NCBI GenBank assembly: GCA_003342815.1
Contig: PTEX01000031.1
Location: forward strand, 3,198,878 to 3,262,877
Direction of reading: 5' to 3'
Length of the DNA stretch: 64,000 nucleotides
Source: Eudromia elegans
Lineage: Eukaryota > Chordata > Aves > Tinamiformes > Tinamidae
Program-made: the position numbers and the translations under genes
Notes under the pieces: model-generated
What the model saw: the letters and a program-made list of their open reading frames with translations, nothing else
Databases searched by the model: none
Told to the model about the DNA's origin: nothing
Shown here: one piece after another, positions 40,554-53,560 of the stretch
Numbering within the stretch: the first letter of the stretch is position 1
Layout: the number at the start of each line of letters is the position of its first letter

Positions 40554-43289
40554 CTGCTCAGTATATATGGCCCTCAGCCATACACACAACCAGCACAAGT
40601 TAACATAGAAAACTTAAAGTAGATTAAGTGCATGGAGGGACTGATTCTGTGCAACAGAGAGGCACCACAATCGTAACAGCAGCCACTGCAATAGGAATCT
40701 CAGGTTTATCCCCTTCACCACAAGCAAGAAAAAGCACCTGAGAAACAAAACTCTGTTTGCTGATTGCCAATCAGGTCTCCTTTGCTCTCTAAAAGATATC
40801 ATATAGTTTTTGGTCTCTGTGCTGAAATTACAGAATACCTTTTATATACTTTGTTGAACAGCTTATAGAAGAGATGCAATTATGACCTCACTTAATATAA
40901 GCCAAAGAAAAGACTAAATATGGAAGTAAAACCTTTTGAACTTTCTAACAACAAAACTTTATCTGTTGTAAATACAGAACTGAAACTATTCTGTGAGAGT
41001 TGATAATGATAATGCTGCTCCAAACTTTTTAGAGTGTTCTCTAAATTTGGTTTCTTTTCTTTTGAGTTTCAACATTTTTCACTATGAACAAATTATGCTA
41101 TTTGCTTTGAAAAATTAATTGAGGGCATCATAGCAGAGAATGAAGCTGGAAGACATCAATCACTATGAGCTGGCAAAACACGCTTGTTTGCTTGAGCTAT
41201 TTCCAATGTATACAAAGTACAGAGTCCAAAATAAGAGGAAGCTTATGAGAACCAAATGAAATCTATGGGGAAAAAAAAAGAATCCCACTGTATAAAATCA
41301 GCAAATGTAGTAGTTTATACTAATTACCTTCCCTCCCTAAATTCAGCATAAAGAATTAGAGAATGAACATTTACTGGAAAATGTAGTTTCTTTTCTCTTT
41401 TGAATCAGACAGAAGGTAGTGCTTGAAATTAATCATTTTAACAAAAGGGAATAGCTCCAGAATAACATCTGTTACTCCTCCTACTCCCATCTCCAGCTTC
41501 CCAAAATTATTTCATTTTGAGATTGAGTTCTTATTATTCTTCCTACCTTCCTGTCCAGAAACATTCAGTGTCTTTCTCAGCTACTCTGCATTTGTTTTAC
41601 CCACCAACTGCAAATTGCCCCCATACATACGAATGGAATGGATCTCAGAAATCTTCCATGTTCCCAGACATTAAAGGCAATTATATTCTCATCCTGCTTC
41701 TGATACTTCCTATAGTATAGTCTCAAATGTATCTTTAAACCACTGGAGATATTTTAGTGTGAAATGCTAACAAATCATTTCAAAAGAATTCCATACTCTA
41801 TAAATTCCAACACTATATAAATGATGTTACTAACACTAAATCCAACATACTAGGCCAAAGAAATTATTTCAGAATAAAACTTCCACTGTGGTTGGATCCA
41901 CTGTGTTGGTTCTACTGTGAACCAATGCAACAGCAATCTGCTGAGGTCTGCACTGATGCAAAAATCACAAAAGTTAGAGAATGTTTCTGTGTGATCAGAA
42001 AGCTGGGTCTTATTTTAAAGGATAGAAGAATGCAAAAAAACCAAAGGCACCAAGTAAAATTTGAAAAGATATATTTGTGCATATATTGTGTATATGTTTC
42101 TATCATGTATGCAATGCCCTTTCCACATGAGAGGCATTCAGATATGAAATCTGCACGTGGAGGGCATTGTAACCTTGCTCCCTTCATTGCCATGCAGAAA
42201 CACCTGGACTATCTCTAGATGAGACAGTCTGGTCAACAGTAGGATGCCTCAGGTGGAATGTCATCCCCATCCGAAGCTAATGCAGGTAATCTGTTTTACA
42301 AAATTATGGTATCTTCCTGTGGCAGCATCATTCTGCTTACTGAACTGCAGTGAAAGAAAAAAAAAAAAAAAAACCCACCACTTTTACAAAAATCACCTGT
42401 TTCTGTGGTATCATTTTGATATTATTTTTTAGAACAGCCTAATTCTCTGACGTGATTCCTCTTAATATAAAGGAACAGTCAAAGTGTCTGTCCCAAATAT
42501 TCCCCCTCAAAACAGTTCAATGACTGACCGTCTAGATGTGTTTGCAAATCTGTCTAGAAAATGACATGTCTCTTGGCTTAACAGGGTAAACGCTGCATGG
42601 GCAAGTGCTTCCTCCCAGGGACAGATATAGGCAGCCTAATTGTAAGAGGCTGGTGAATGATCTAAACAAGCTAACGCAGCTGGAAAATACACCAACACCC
42701 CCTTAGTACAACAATACCAATCACACGATGGGATCACAATATCCACAAAGAGATTTTGTGCCTCGTTTTGCACCACCTCTACTGCTTGCTCCTTTTATAG
42801 TCTGCAAGTCCTGACCTTACTACAGCTCAGCCTACGTCCTTCTAACACCTCCCAAGCCTAATGTTGTGTTCCAGCCGTGTGGGAAGGATCCCACCAACAT
42901 CATCTCTTGGCACCTTCCTCTAGCTCTTAGCAGAGTGCTGGGGGAGGAACTAGCAAAAGGGACCTGGTTGTCCCTGCCATGAAGAGGAGGACAGAGTCAC
43001 GGGATGATCTCATGCCACAAGTTCCCTTGCAGCGATATCTGCAGTGAGAGCAGAGCTGCGGGACAGGGAGCCAGTGAAGGCAGAGAGAACAACGTCCTTC
43101 ACTCAGACACTTCCCAGACCTTTACCTAAACCATCTGGTTGCTCTACAGGGCACGAGAGGCACGTCTACTACAAGGTGTTCTCACAACATATTGTTCTGG
43201 CCTTGGAGCCATCGAATTTACTGATTTCCTAAATTGCCTCATTTCCCAATAGCTGAAAATCTTTTGACAATACCGGGACAGAAAGACCA

Positions 43290-43295
43290 CATGCA
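43290..43295 (-). promoter_or_regulatory. UGCAUG element in the intron after the 133-nt exon
   Basis: TGCATG on the transcribed strand about 670 nt downstream of the 133-nt exon. Distal RBFOX sites can act by looping, but one hexamer is expected by chance every few kilobases. Confidence 0.2.
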
Positions 43296-43861
43296 TCACA
43301 CAAAAGCCTTCCATTTCAGCACTTACAGGACAAAGAGGCAAATTTGTTTCCCTCAGAAATGCCACGCTTTTAGGACATTTCTGAATTACATGAAGTTTAA
43401 GTTCCTGAAAGTGACTGCTCTGAATTTCTCTCCTCCTTTAATCTACTACTTGGTCTTAGTAGCTGTAGGTCACTGATCCTAAGATATTATTTAAGGAGAC
43501 ATGAACAGCACGTAGCCCTGAGAAAAGTAGCCTTGATTTCTATCTAGGTAAAGATGTTAACTAGAATAACTAAACACACTGCTATTAAAAAGAAAGAAAA
43601 AAAAAAACCAAAACACTTAAACCCAAAGCTCCAGAGACAACTTTCAGTGGGTGATTTTGGGAAAAACGAAGTTAACTTGATCCAACCTCCTTAATAACCA
43701 GATGTTTGCGGCCATAGAAAACACATCTTTAGCCGGAACCATTTCTCTGTTCCGCCGTGTTCCATCTCTAAGAGAATTTACATAACAATACGTGACGTCT
43801 GAAATGCTTAGGGCTACCAACCATGGCAGTACGAATTATAGTCACTTTTCACCCCCCTGTG

Positions 43862-44194
<333 letters not shown>

Positions 44195-44373
44195 TTACAC
44201 ATAACCTTTTCACACAAACACCAAGTAGAAAACGGTGATTCCAAGGCGTCCTAGAAGACACTTGTTGACTGCTGCAGTCAACACTGCTAACAGGAGACTT
44301 CATCATCCAAAGCAACTCAGCTCGAGGTCAAATTAGCAAAGCCCAAGATATTTCTGTGTCATTGCTGGATCTG

Positions 44374-44450
44374 AGTTGGCTCTGCTTTGGGTGGGGACGA
44401 GCTATTGGACTAGGTGACCTCCAGCATCCCCCCCTAAATTATTCAATAAC
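44374..44450 (+). mobile_element. CR1 LINE, short degenerate 3' tail
   Basis: The sequence CTGCTTTGGGTGGGGACGAG, then TATTGGACTAGGTGACCTCC and CCTAAATTATTCAATAA, matches the last 70 or so bases of a CR1 element (GGTTGGACTAGATGACCTCC...CCTAAATTATTCTATGA). It is strongly diverged and lies 274 bases upstream of the 133-nt exon in the transcript, in antisense orientation. Confidence 0.8.
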
Positions 44451-47400
44451 TCAACAAACGCAACAGACCTTTTTAAACAAGCTAATTATTAGTTGGGACT
44501 GAACTGGGTAGCAGGGAAAGGAAAAGACAGCAAGAGCTTTCTCAGATACAGAGATTGTGCTGTTTTCTTAACACCTCTAATTTCTGCAAGGCAAGAGCTG
44601 TATAAGTTCAGAAGTATCTATAGGAATTTGGATAACAGACCCAAGAGAAACAATTTAGGAACACGAAGAAGAAATTTTATATTGTCATTACAACTAAATG
44701 CGAACATTAATAGTCATTAGAGACAAAATATTTTCATCAGAAATTGAACTGTAGTAATGCAGTAACATTTCGGAGACTTTTCTGTAATATGACTATAAAA
44801 TTTCTCTTCATAAACTTTTTAATTGAAAAAGAGAAGCAAAACTTTCTGCTTCACTTTCTCTCCCACTTGAAGAGATGATGAACCAGTACTTCATTATTTC
44901 TTTTTTCCTTTCAACACATATAGCTAGCAAACATTAAAATAGAAATTTTCGAAACGCAATCACTAGTGAGACAAGAAAATCAAATCCAGCTCTGTTGGCA
45001 CATATGTTATTTCAATTGTGCTGCACTGCATTGATTTTTTTTTTTGTACTTTAAGGTATAAAATAAGTATTATTTAGTAACATCCTAATAAAAGTGACTG
45101 GTGATAACAATGTATAAAACAGTAACTTTTTAAAGTCTGAAATTTGAATTGATTTCAATCCAGACATGTCTTTCATCTGTTTTAGTATTAGATTTGAAAG
45201 AAGCCTTGAATTTGAGGTAAAATGACAAGTTCACAGCATTTAGAAGTAGCTGGCTGAATAGAGTAGGAAATATACAGCAATTATGGTGAACTATCCACTA
45301 TCATCTTACCACAGCGCCTTTAATTCTTTGCTAGATCCCTCTCACTGACTAACGCATTATACAATAATTTTGCAAGGATTTACGTCTGAGACACAACATG
45401 AAAGAAAACTAAAGCAATACATCTAAAGAAAATCATCCTTTTTAAAGGCTGAAATATATTTTCATTCTTCTTTTTCTAAAAAAGGGAGAAGTGTTGAAAT
45501 CTGGAGGATGAACTTAGACAACGTTATCATTGCTAAATTTGCAGTCAACTGTGTTGAAGTCTTAAAGAACCACATGCTTGGAAAGGTCAGAGAAAGTATT
45601 TCCAGTGGGAAAAATGGAAATATATAATACAATTTTTAAAAGCAGATGCTGTTGCAATTAATTTTAAGTATACAATACATGAAAACATACATCTGGAAAA
45701 TACAGAGGTAAAAACAATTAAAGACATCTATGCTCAAGCCACCTTGCGCAAAGAACACTGGGGGCTTGCAAGCCATAGGGAATCCCTCCTCTAAGAACTT
45801 TTTCAACAATTATTTCCTAGTAATTAACAAAAAAGTTTTGACAATATTTAAAGCAATTTGATCATTATATATTTCCAACACCTAGACAGTAGTCAGCTCT
45901 TTCAATGAAACAGCATTCATAGGAATGGTTAAGACCACAAAGGGAATTCTATCATTTTCCTATCATCTGTATTTTTTCATGGATGTATTAAAATGAAAAG
46001 CCTGTGGTAAGGGCATTGTTTTGCAATGCTCAACTGGTATGTTTGCCTTAAGAACAAGAATCATAAAGCATAAAATGTCTATACTAAAGCAAAGCTCTAA
46101 AAAAGTCTACAGAAGCAACTGGGAGCTTGAAGAGGTTAAAGCGTGATCTGGATTTCTGTCAGGAAGAGGATAAACCATGATGGGAAATAAGCCTGCGAAA
46201 CATGGAACTAAGCGTGGCATTCTCAGAATGGCCTTACCATCAGCTGAGGTCTAGCAGTTAAGTTCACAGGTAACAGAATTACACCTACACCGGGAAGATG
46301 ACTGGTTCAGTCTAAAAAAAAAAATCCAGAATATCTGAAAACATTGTTCCTGTTTGTAGACAGTAATATTGAAGATTGGGATTACTGCCAGGGGTAAAAT
46401 GGTCAGCAAGTTCATGTCACTTAGTTCAGCAGAAAAAAAAAAAAAATGAAGCTACTTTATTCCAGGTATGAAATCTGGAATGGTAAGGAGCCCAAAATAA
46501 CTACAGAATTTATTTTCCTACTACCTTTTTAATATCCTCACCCCAAAATAACCAACAGAAGTAGCATCATTAGAACACAACTGAAGAATGGACTTCATAA
46601 AAACAATTTTATGAGAAGGCTCTGCCATCAGGGAGCATTAAGTATTATCAAACAGCAATAGCCCCAATAGCAATGAACATACTAGCCAGAAGGGGCAAAG
46701 ATTTAATGACTTACAATTCGTAGGTCAACCTTCTTTAGTGCCTCAGTGCAAAACTGCTGAAAATCAGTCCGTGGAAATGCTATTATAATAGGGTTGAAAA
46801 TGTCTTTGAATCTCAGCAGGGAAGCATTTGCGTCCACATCTAAGCAAAATTAGCTAAAATTTATCAGAGTAATTTGATGACTGGAATTCTTCTCATTCGC
46901 AACTGGGAGAAAGAAAATTTCTCCACTAAACTTTACAGGTGATGATACAAGTTTTTTGTTTTTTGTTTTTTAAAAAAAATTTCTTAAGGACTATATATAA
47001 TCAACTATGACGCCAAAAAGACTTCGAACTTCTATTCAAACAGCTATTCATATAGGAACAGGACTATAAGAGCCATAACAAAAAAATCAGTTCCTACATC
47101 TCCAGCTACAATCATGCTGCAATTTGACATTTTCAAATAGATTAAAAAAGAATCAAAACAATATACTGCCAAAGCACTTGTGTTTCTCTACCATAGAGAT
47201 GATCAAAAAGGCTACAAATCATTTGATGCTACAGCCTAAATGAAAAATTCTTTTACAATAATATGTTGGTAAAATCCCTTCCTTAAACTTACTTGCTCTC
47301 CATTTATATTTAACAAGATACCAAGCCAAAAGATTAACATTATTATGATAAAAACTGAATTGAGGTAATAAACCACAATAGCTTGTATCATGAGCTTTTT

Positions 47401-48689
47401 ACATGGTCATGGCACAAAGAGCTTTAAAATAAATCCCTATAGTCACCTTTTTGATAGCGCAAGACCAAAATAACCAAAAGGGGTCTTCTGTGAAAACACT
47501 GTCATAGTACTTCCTTCACGAACCTTCGGGTTAGATCGGCTCTATGAAATCTTGTCGACGAACTATTTACAATGATTAAGCAAATAAAAAGTCCTTTTGG
47601 CATCAGCAAGATTCAAATTAGTCTATGGGTAGAGTTTAGGTAACTAAAGATTGAATAAAAAAAAAAAAATGTATGGGATGAGGGAAAGGAGAGTTTAATC
47701 TTTATGCTCAATTGCAATTCTATCAAATCTTAATTTCTCAAAGAAGATGTAATACATCGGCTTTGCTTTTATTCATTTTGCATTAAATGTACATGACAGT
47801 GCATTGTCTGGTCACCCTTTCTCAACCTATACATTGGAAAACTAAGACTGTCTGAACACTGTCAAAGCTTGAGGTCCCAGGAGGAGGAAAATGAACTGGT
47901 AAAAAATACTTAAGGGTTATGCATTCTGTACTAAAGTTTTAAAGCTTTGGGATAGATGGAAGAGTAGCAGATGCAAAAAACAACGGGGGGCTGATTCTGT
48001 ATCGAAGCCATAAAAATATACAGCCATTTTAATGGGCAATTATTCTTTGCATTTGTGCTCTGGTTTGAATGTGTATAAGAGTGCCATATGCCTCCAGAAA
48101 GGTGTGAGGTCAGAATGGATGAGTGACTCTACCTCTCATTGCTCTTAATCTCTCCTCCTCTGCACAAATTATCAGGTCATCTCCCTTCCAAAGTTTTCAA
48201 GTATTTTATGGTGAGCAATTTTAATGCCACATCATGTTTGAATGAGCCTGTAGCTAATCTACTGCAAGGCAACTTAACTGTTTGAAAAGCAGCAAGACAC
48301 ATGTACACTGTTCCCACAGCTTAGGAGGATCCCGGCTGCAGAAACATTTTCAAAGTGCTGGACAATAAATAAAAAAAAATAAAAGGAATAATACGTAACA
48401 TGATGAGGAAGGTGGAAGAGAATAACGTAATTAATTGCAATTAATTGTAGTAAGTTTTGCATTCTTTAAAATAATTATTAAAAAAAAAGTTAAAGAGGAT
48501 GCCTCTAGATCTCTACATTTAAATAAATGGTCCAAAGTTCACTGCAACTAAAACATGATTTCCATTAATACATATTTCAAAATAAAAGGGCTTTTAAAGG
48601 AGCTTACGTATATTTACATACTTAAAATGTTAAGAGTCCAACTTGAGTATGTTCATAACATTTAAAAATAACAAGCTGAGAAGACATTT

Positions 48690-49440
48690 TTTCCTCTGTC
48701 ATATTTATTTTGTGAGAAGATTATCCCTAGGATCTAATTGGGAGATGACTGAATTCAAAGGATTTGTGCCATGAATCTCAAATGCAGGCAGGCCTGGGCC
48801 TCTCTAGTTCTTTCATTCACAATATATTTGTCTCTGAAACATTTTCCTGAAATTAGTGAAAGAATCATTGTACCAAAATGCATGTCAATATTAGACTCTG
48901 TTGTTTAGGAATGAATAAATCTGCATTTTGGACACACTGTTCCTTACAGGACATTCTCATTTGAAATGCATTGAAAAGGAAAACAAAAATCTCTAATTAA
49001 TGTACAAGTCTAATCACCATTCTCCACATGGAAGAGTAATTTTTCACTGTTCATTTGCTCAGTTTAATCTCAAAACTGACATAACAGAAAAGCAATGGCC
49101 TATAAATCTGCTCTCATTTGTTTCTTTAATATTCATATTCCACTGAACTACATCTGCTTGTTGCTGCAGTCTATTACAACATGCAAAAATGTCGATAAAA
49201 ATATTATGAAAGGCAAGATGCGTTTCTTCATGGCTCTGTGTGCCATTTATTTTGAAAAAAATAACAATAAATGGCTCACGGATCGTCCCTCAGTTTGCTG
49301 CATGCTGGCTGATTAGTGATTAATTACCTTGCTGCAAATTGACATGGCACAAGGAAATTGACACAGACCTGATTAATTAACTTTTTATGTGAGACAGTTA
49401 CTTACAAAACACTGCACACTGTAATTGAATCCCTTTACTC
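48690..49440. promoter_or_regulatory. Probable conserved noncoding element
   Basis: This block is dense in homeodomain-type TAATTA cores (CTAATTAATG, GTGATTAATTACC, CTGATTAATTAAC) and has the mixed, repeat-free texture of vertebrate developmental enhancers. RBFOX1 introns are known for many conserved noncoding elements. There is no direct conservation evidence here. Confidence 0.35.
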
Positions 49441-52400
49441 AACACTATGCATAAAGTTTCAAGTCAAATCCAAATTAGCACAAGATTTCTCTTGAATTTT
49501 GTGACATTTTGGAATATGGTGAGCCCTGAAAGACTCCATTTTTTTTTCCAAAAAGACCACACATTGAGAGATGCTTTGAAGATATCACTTTCAACTATTT
49601 CATCTTCACACACAAGAAAAATAAAGATCGCAATATTTTTCCACAACAAATATCCAACGTAACTAAATGCTCTCAGAAAACATATACTGCATATCTCAGA
49701 AAAGAATAAAAACCACTTCTATGTAAAATGTTTATTCTTATATTAAACAGTGGGGGACAATTATTTGGAGCAGCAAAACTTGCTTTTTGATTGGCTTTTT
49801 CTTATATTTATCTCCAAATCTACTTGATCTGCTGTCGTAACGATGACTTGCACAGGCTGGACTCCTACTGATATTTTCTTGTAATTCTTTTAAGTATGGT
49901 ATTATTCTCTTTCTGTGGCATCCTTTGTTTCATTTCCTCTAATGTACAAATAAATAGACTAGCACTGGAGTTTATATGTATTGCTACCATTATATACTAG
50001 GAATATCATTAACCTTTGAGAAACCTTCTGATGCCAGATCCTGACAACTGTTTTTTTAAATCAGAAACTCCAATATATCACATCCTTCTTATACTGGACT
50101 GAATATGTGGCCTTCTAAATCCCACAGACCCAGGATTGTTCTTAACATAAGAAATACATGGAGAATATGGAGGAATAAAAAAGAGGAGACAATTGAAAAT
50201 TGCAATTGATTTTTAAAAAGCAATTACACAAAGATAATATAATCTTTGTACCTACACAAGACGTTGAATAATAAGCAATAGTGTAACTGGTAGTCAAATT
50301 AATTTTGGTGTGCTTAATCAAATAAGGCTATGGCATACTTCATATCCTAATGAAGGATTTACATTTCACAAAAGAATCTACTAAAAACAAGAAACGCTTG
50401 AAGTAAAAACAAACAACAAAACAGACTTAGAGACCAGAGAGGCCCCATCTGATCTTAAACAAACAGACAAACGTGTAACGGACACCTTAAAATGCAGATG
50501 GATCAAACTGCTCAATAACTTCTCTTATGCCGTCAGTGTTCCTGGGTTTTGGACTTCCAGCGATTCCCAGCAAAATAAAAAGGATACGGTTGCGGAAATA
50601 TAGATGAATAATAACTCTGTTGTAAAGAGATGCCGGAATTTAGTCATTTGATTGTTTATGACAGTCATTTATGTAGTAACAAAGAAATTCTTTCTGGATG
50701 GCATGATTCTTTAATTATGGAAAGGTTAAAATCTTACAAAAGTCCACTAAATTTTTTTTAAAAAGAGGAAATTCTAACATAGCCTATGCTGTTTTCAGAA
50801 GAAAGAAAAGAAACAAAATTTACATCATCCTGTACTACTGACATCTCTGATTATGTCTGAACTCATACAGGTTGTTGTCTGTCCTTAGCATGAGCGTGAT
50901 TGCTCAGTGCCTTGGGTATCCAAGGGAGGGAGTGAAACTCAACAGAACAGAAACAATAGAAGTTGTGGGGAAAAAAAACGCTCTCAGGTCTTTTCCCAGG
51001 TTGTGGACAACTTAGGCAGAAAGCAAGTGAAATAAAACCAGTTTGTTAACCTAATGCCAGAGATAAAAGAGAAATAACTAAAGGGACAGAGATACAAATT
51101 GTCATACAGATTTTTACATATTTTACATGTGTTAATACTAAAACAAAAAACAAACAAAAAACCTCACAAGCAGATGTAAAATATAGGTTGAGGAAGGCTT
51201 TTCCTGGATATAAGATGGTTTTAAGAGTTGTGTTTTAAATAACAACTGTCAGACAATGCAAGGAAAAGAGTGACACCAAAATAAGTCTTTATGGAAATCA
51301 AAACTGACAGGCTAAGCTGAAACCTACTAAATTAACAACTTTCCAATAGTTTGACAGAATAACTTGAGATGTATGGTCAACGGTGCTAGCTTGAAATGAG
51401 TAACAGTTTCCAGCATGCAGAATGAAAGTAACACCAAAAAAAACCAGTGTAAGTCTAAAAATACGAATTTTCTGCATACAAGATCCTATTTTTGCAATAG
51501 TCTTAACACCAGAATCATTAAACAAATCATGCAAGAATGAATACAAATAGCAAGGCACTTAAAAACAGACCTCAAGGAAGGAAAGGACTCGTTTAGAGAG
51601 GCTGGACAATACAGTTCACATACCAATGGCTTACTGGGGACTGGGCAGAAAGTAAAAAGGGCAGAGGGTGAAAGGGTAAGGGCAGAAGAGGACATTTGTT
51701 TGAAAAAAAGGATTTTCTACTTCTGATTGAGAAGAAAGCAAATCTGAAACATGGTTGTTTAAAGAACACCTTGAATGTCAGTGTTACTTGCTGGCTTGAA
51801 TTAACACACCCCATAGCAGTGCTAACTAAGAAAAACAGGCACAGAAAACATCTAGACACTAATTTCTGTCTCACTAGTTGAGAAGATCATTGTAAAATAA
51901 GCTGTTTTCAGAGAAAGTAGCAGCTATACAACAAAACAGACAAGAAAGCTGCAGATGGAGGGGTTTTATTTAAGCCAAAGAAGGGCACTTGTAACTAGCA
52001 AGGAGGTTCAGAAATGTTCTTTTTCATTCCACCCTAGACTTCTACATAAATTTCACCTTAACTGTCTCTGCTGGCTCATAGAGGTTCTTTATCAAGTATT
52101 GTGGTACGTTGACATTTCATGAGAAGGGAGAAGAGACAGCTAAAAGCAGTCACTGAAGAGTTAGCTCACTGCCAATTCTGAGAAGTCTAATTTTGCTTTA
52201 TTACATAATTCTGTAACTGAATAACTGGTGATGAGACAGCTGATATTGCAATTAATAGCATTACGCATAACCAGGATGCTCCTGAACTGAATCAATCTGC
52301 CAAAAATTCTTTTAAGATTCTGAGAAAACAAGGAAGCTATTGCATGTATGTTAAATTTTATATAACTAACCTTCCCTCCCACTGACAACTGCAGACTTGA

Positions 52401-53209
52401 ACATTTGCAATAGTATTTACAGCATTTTAATTTCTGCCGGATAAAAGGGCCTAATAGAATCTCTTCCACACTACTTCAGTGGTTTATTATAAAAATACTA
52501 GTACAGAAATTTCTTTATAATTACCTGATTTTGTATCAAAAATATATTTAACATATTTATCATGTGCAGTTGGGTCTCCTGTAACGCCTCTGAGCAAAAT
52601 CAGTATAATCTTTCTTCTACTAAAAGTACTGAGAAGATACCCTTTCTTTACTATGTAGCGTGTCTAAAGTACACTTTGTTTACACCATTTTTACAGAATT
52701 GCTGAATAAATTCCACAGTTAAAGAAATACGAGTGAACAATGCTTCTTGGTCTCCTTTATTGCCTTCTTGGATAACTCGGGGATATGCTTCCTAGACTTT
52801 TTTGGTGTCAATATTTTTGAGTAAACAGTAATCCAGTTTTCAACTGATGGCATAGATTCAAATTAAACACATACTTTGGAACAGATTACATTCAAATAAA
52901 CAGCAGCCTACAGAAGTGAAACTGCTTTCAAAAGGAAATATTTTTTTCCTATAGCAGAACTAAAAAGTCAGCATAAATAGCTTTTAAGCTATTAAACATC
53001 TAATTTTCAAACAGAAAAAGCTGTAGAGAAGCAATGAATAGACTGTTATATTCATGAGGTCAGAAGTAAATAAAACCATTAGGACTTTACAATCTGATTA
53101 GAAAACTCTACATGAGACAGCGGTAGATTCAGTGCAGCCTGTCTCCACTGCAGCACAAATGATGGGATTTCCCAGCCAGACACACACTTAAGCAAAGAGG
53201 AAGCTGGGA

Positions 53210-53560
53210 ACAAGGACTAGCTTTTAGCATGTAATCTCAAGTGTTTAAAAGGGAAAGCACCAAATCTATCAACATCAGCAAACCATACTCCTCTTATATA
53301 CGGGTGCAGTGCTCCCCATTTAGACTCTGCCACAGAAAAGGCTTTCATCTTCCTATCATCCACTACTTCCATCTGCTGTTTGTAAATCAGCTCCACGACT
53401 GCGAGGGAATCCGAGTCCTCCGAATAAATAGAAAAAACGAGGACTGCAAAAATCAAAGGGTTGCGGAAAACCGCCTCATAATATGGCATAATTCTCTTGA
53501 TTTTTCAAGCCAAAGCATAAACTTGTGACTGTAGTATTTTGAAGTGCAGCCTGCAGAGCA
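53210..53560. promoter_or_regulatory. CpG-bearing block with a TATA-like motif, possible regulatory element
   Basis: Within AT-rich intron, this block keeps several CpGs (CGACTGCGAG, CCGAGTCCTCCG, TTGCGGAAAACCGCC). The minus strand has TATATAAG (plus coordinates 53292-53299), a good acceptor-like TTTGATTTTTGCAG ending near 53442, and a 90-codon open frame (53217-53489) with no recognised homologue. It could be a conserved element, an internal promoter or an unannotated exon; the data do not decide. Confidence 0.25.
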
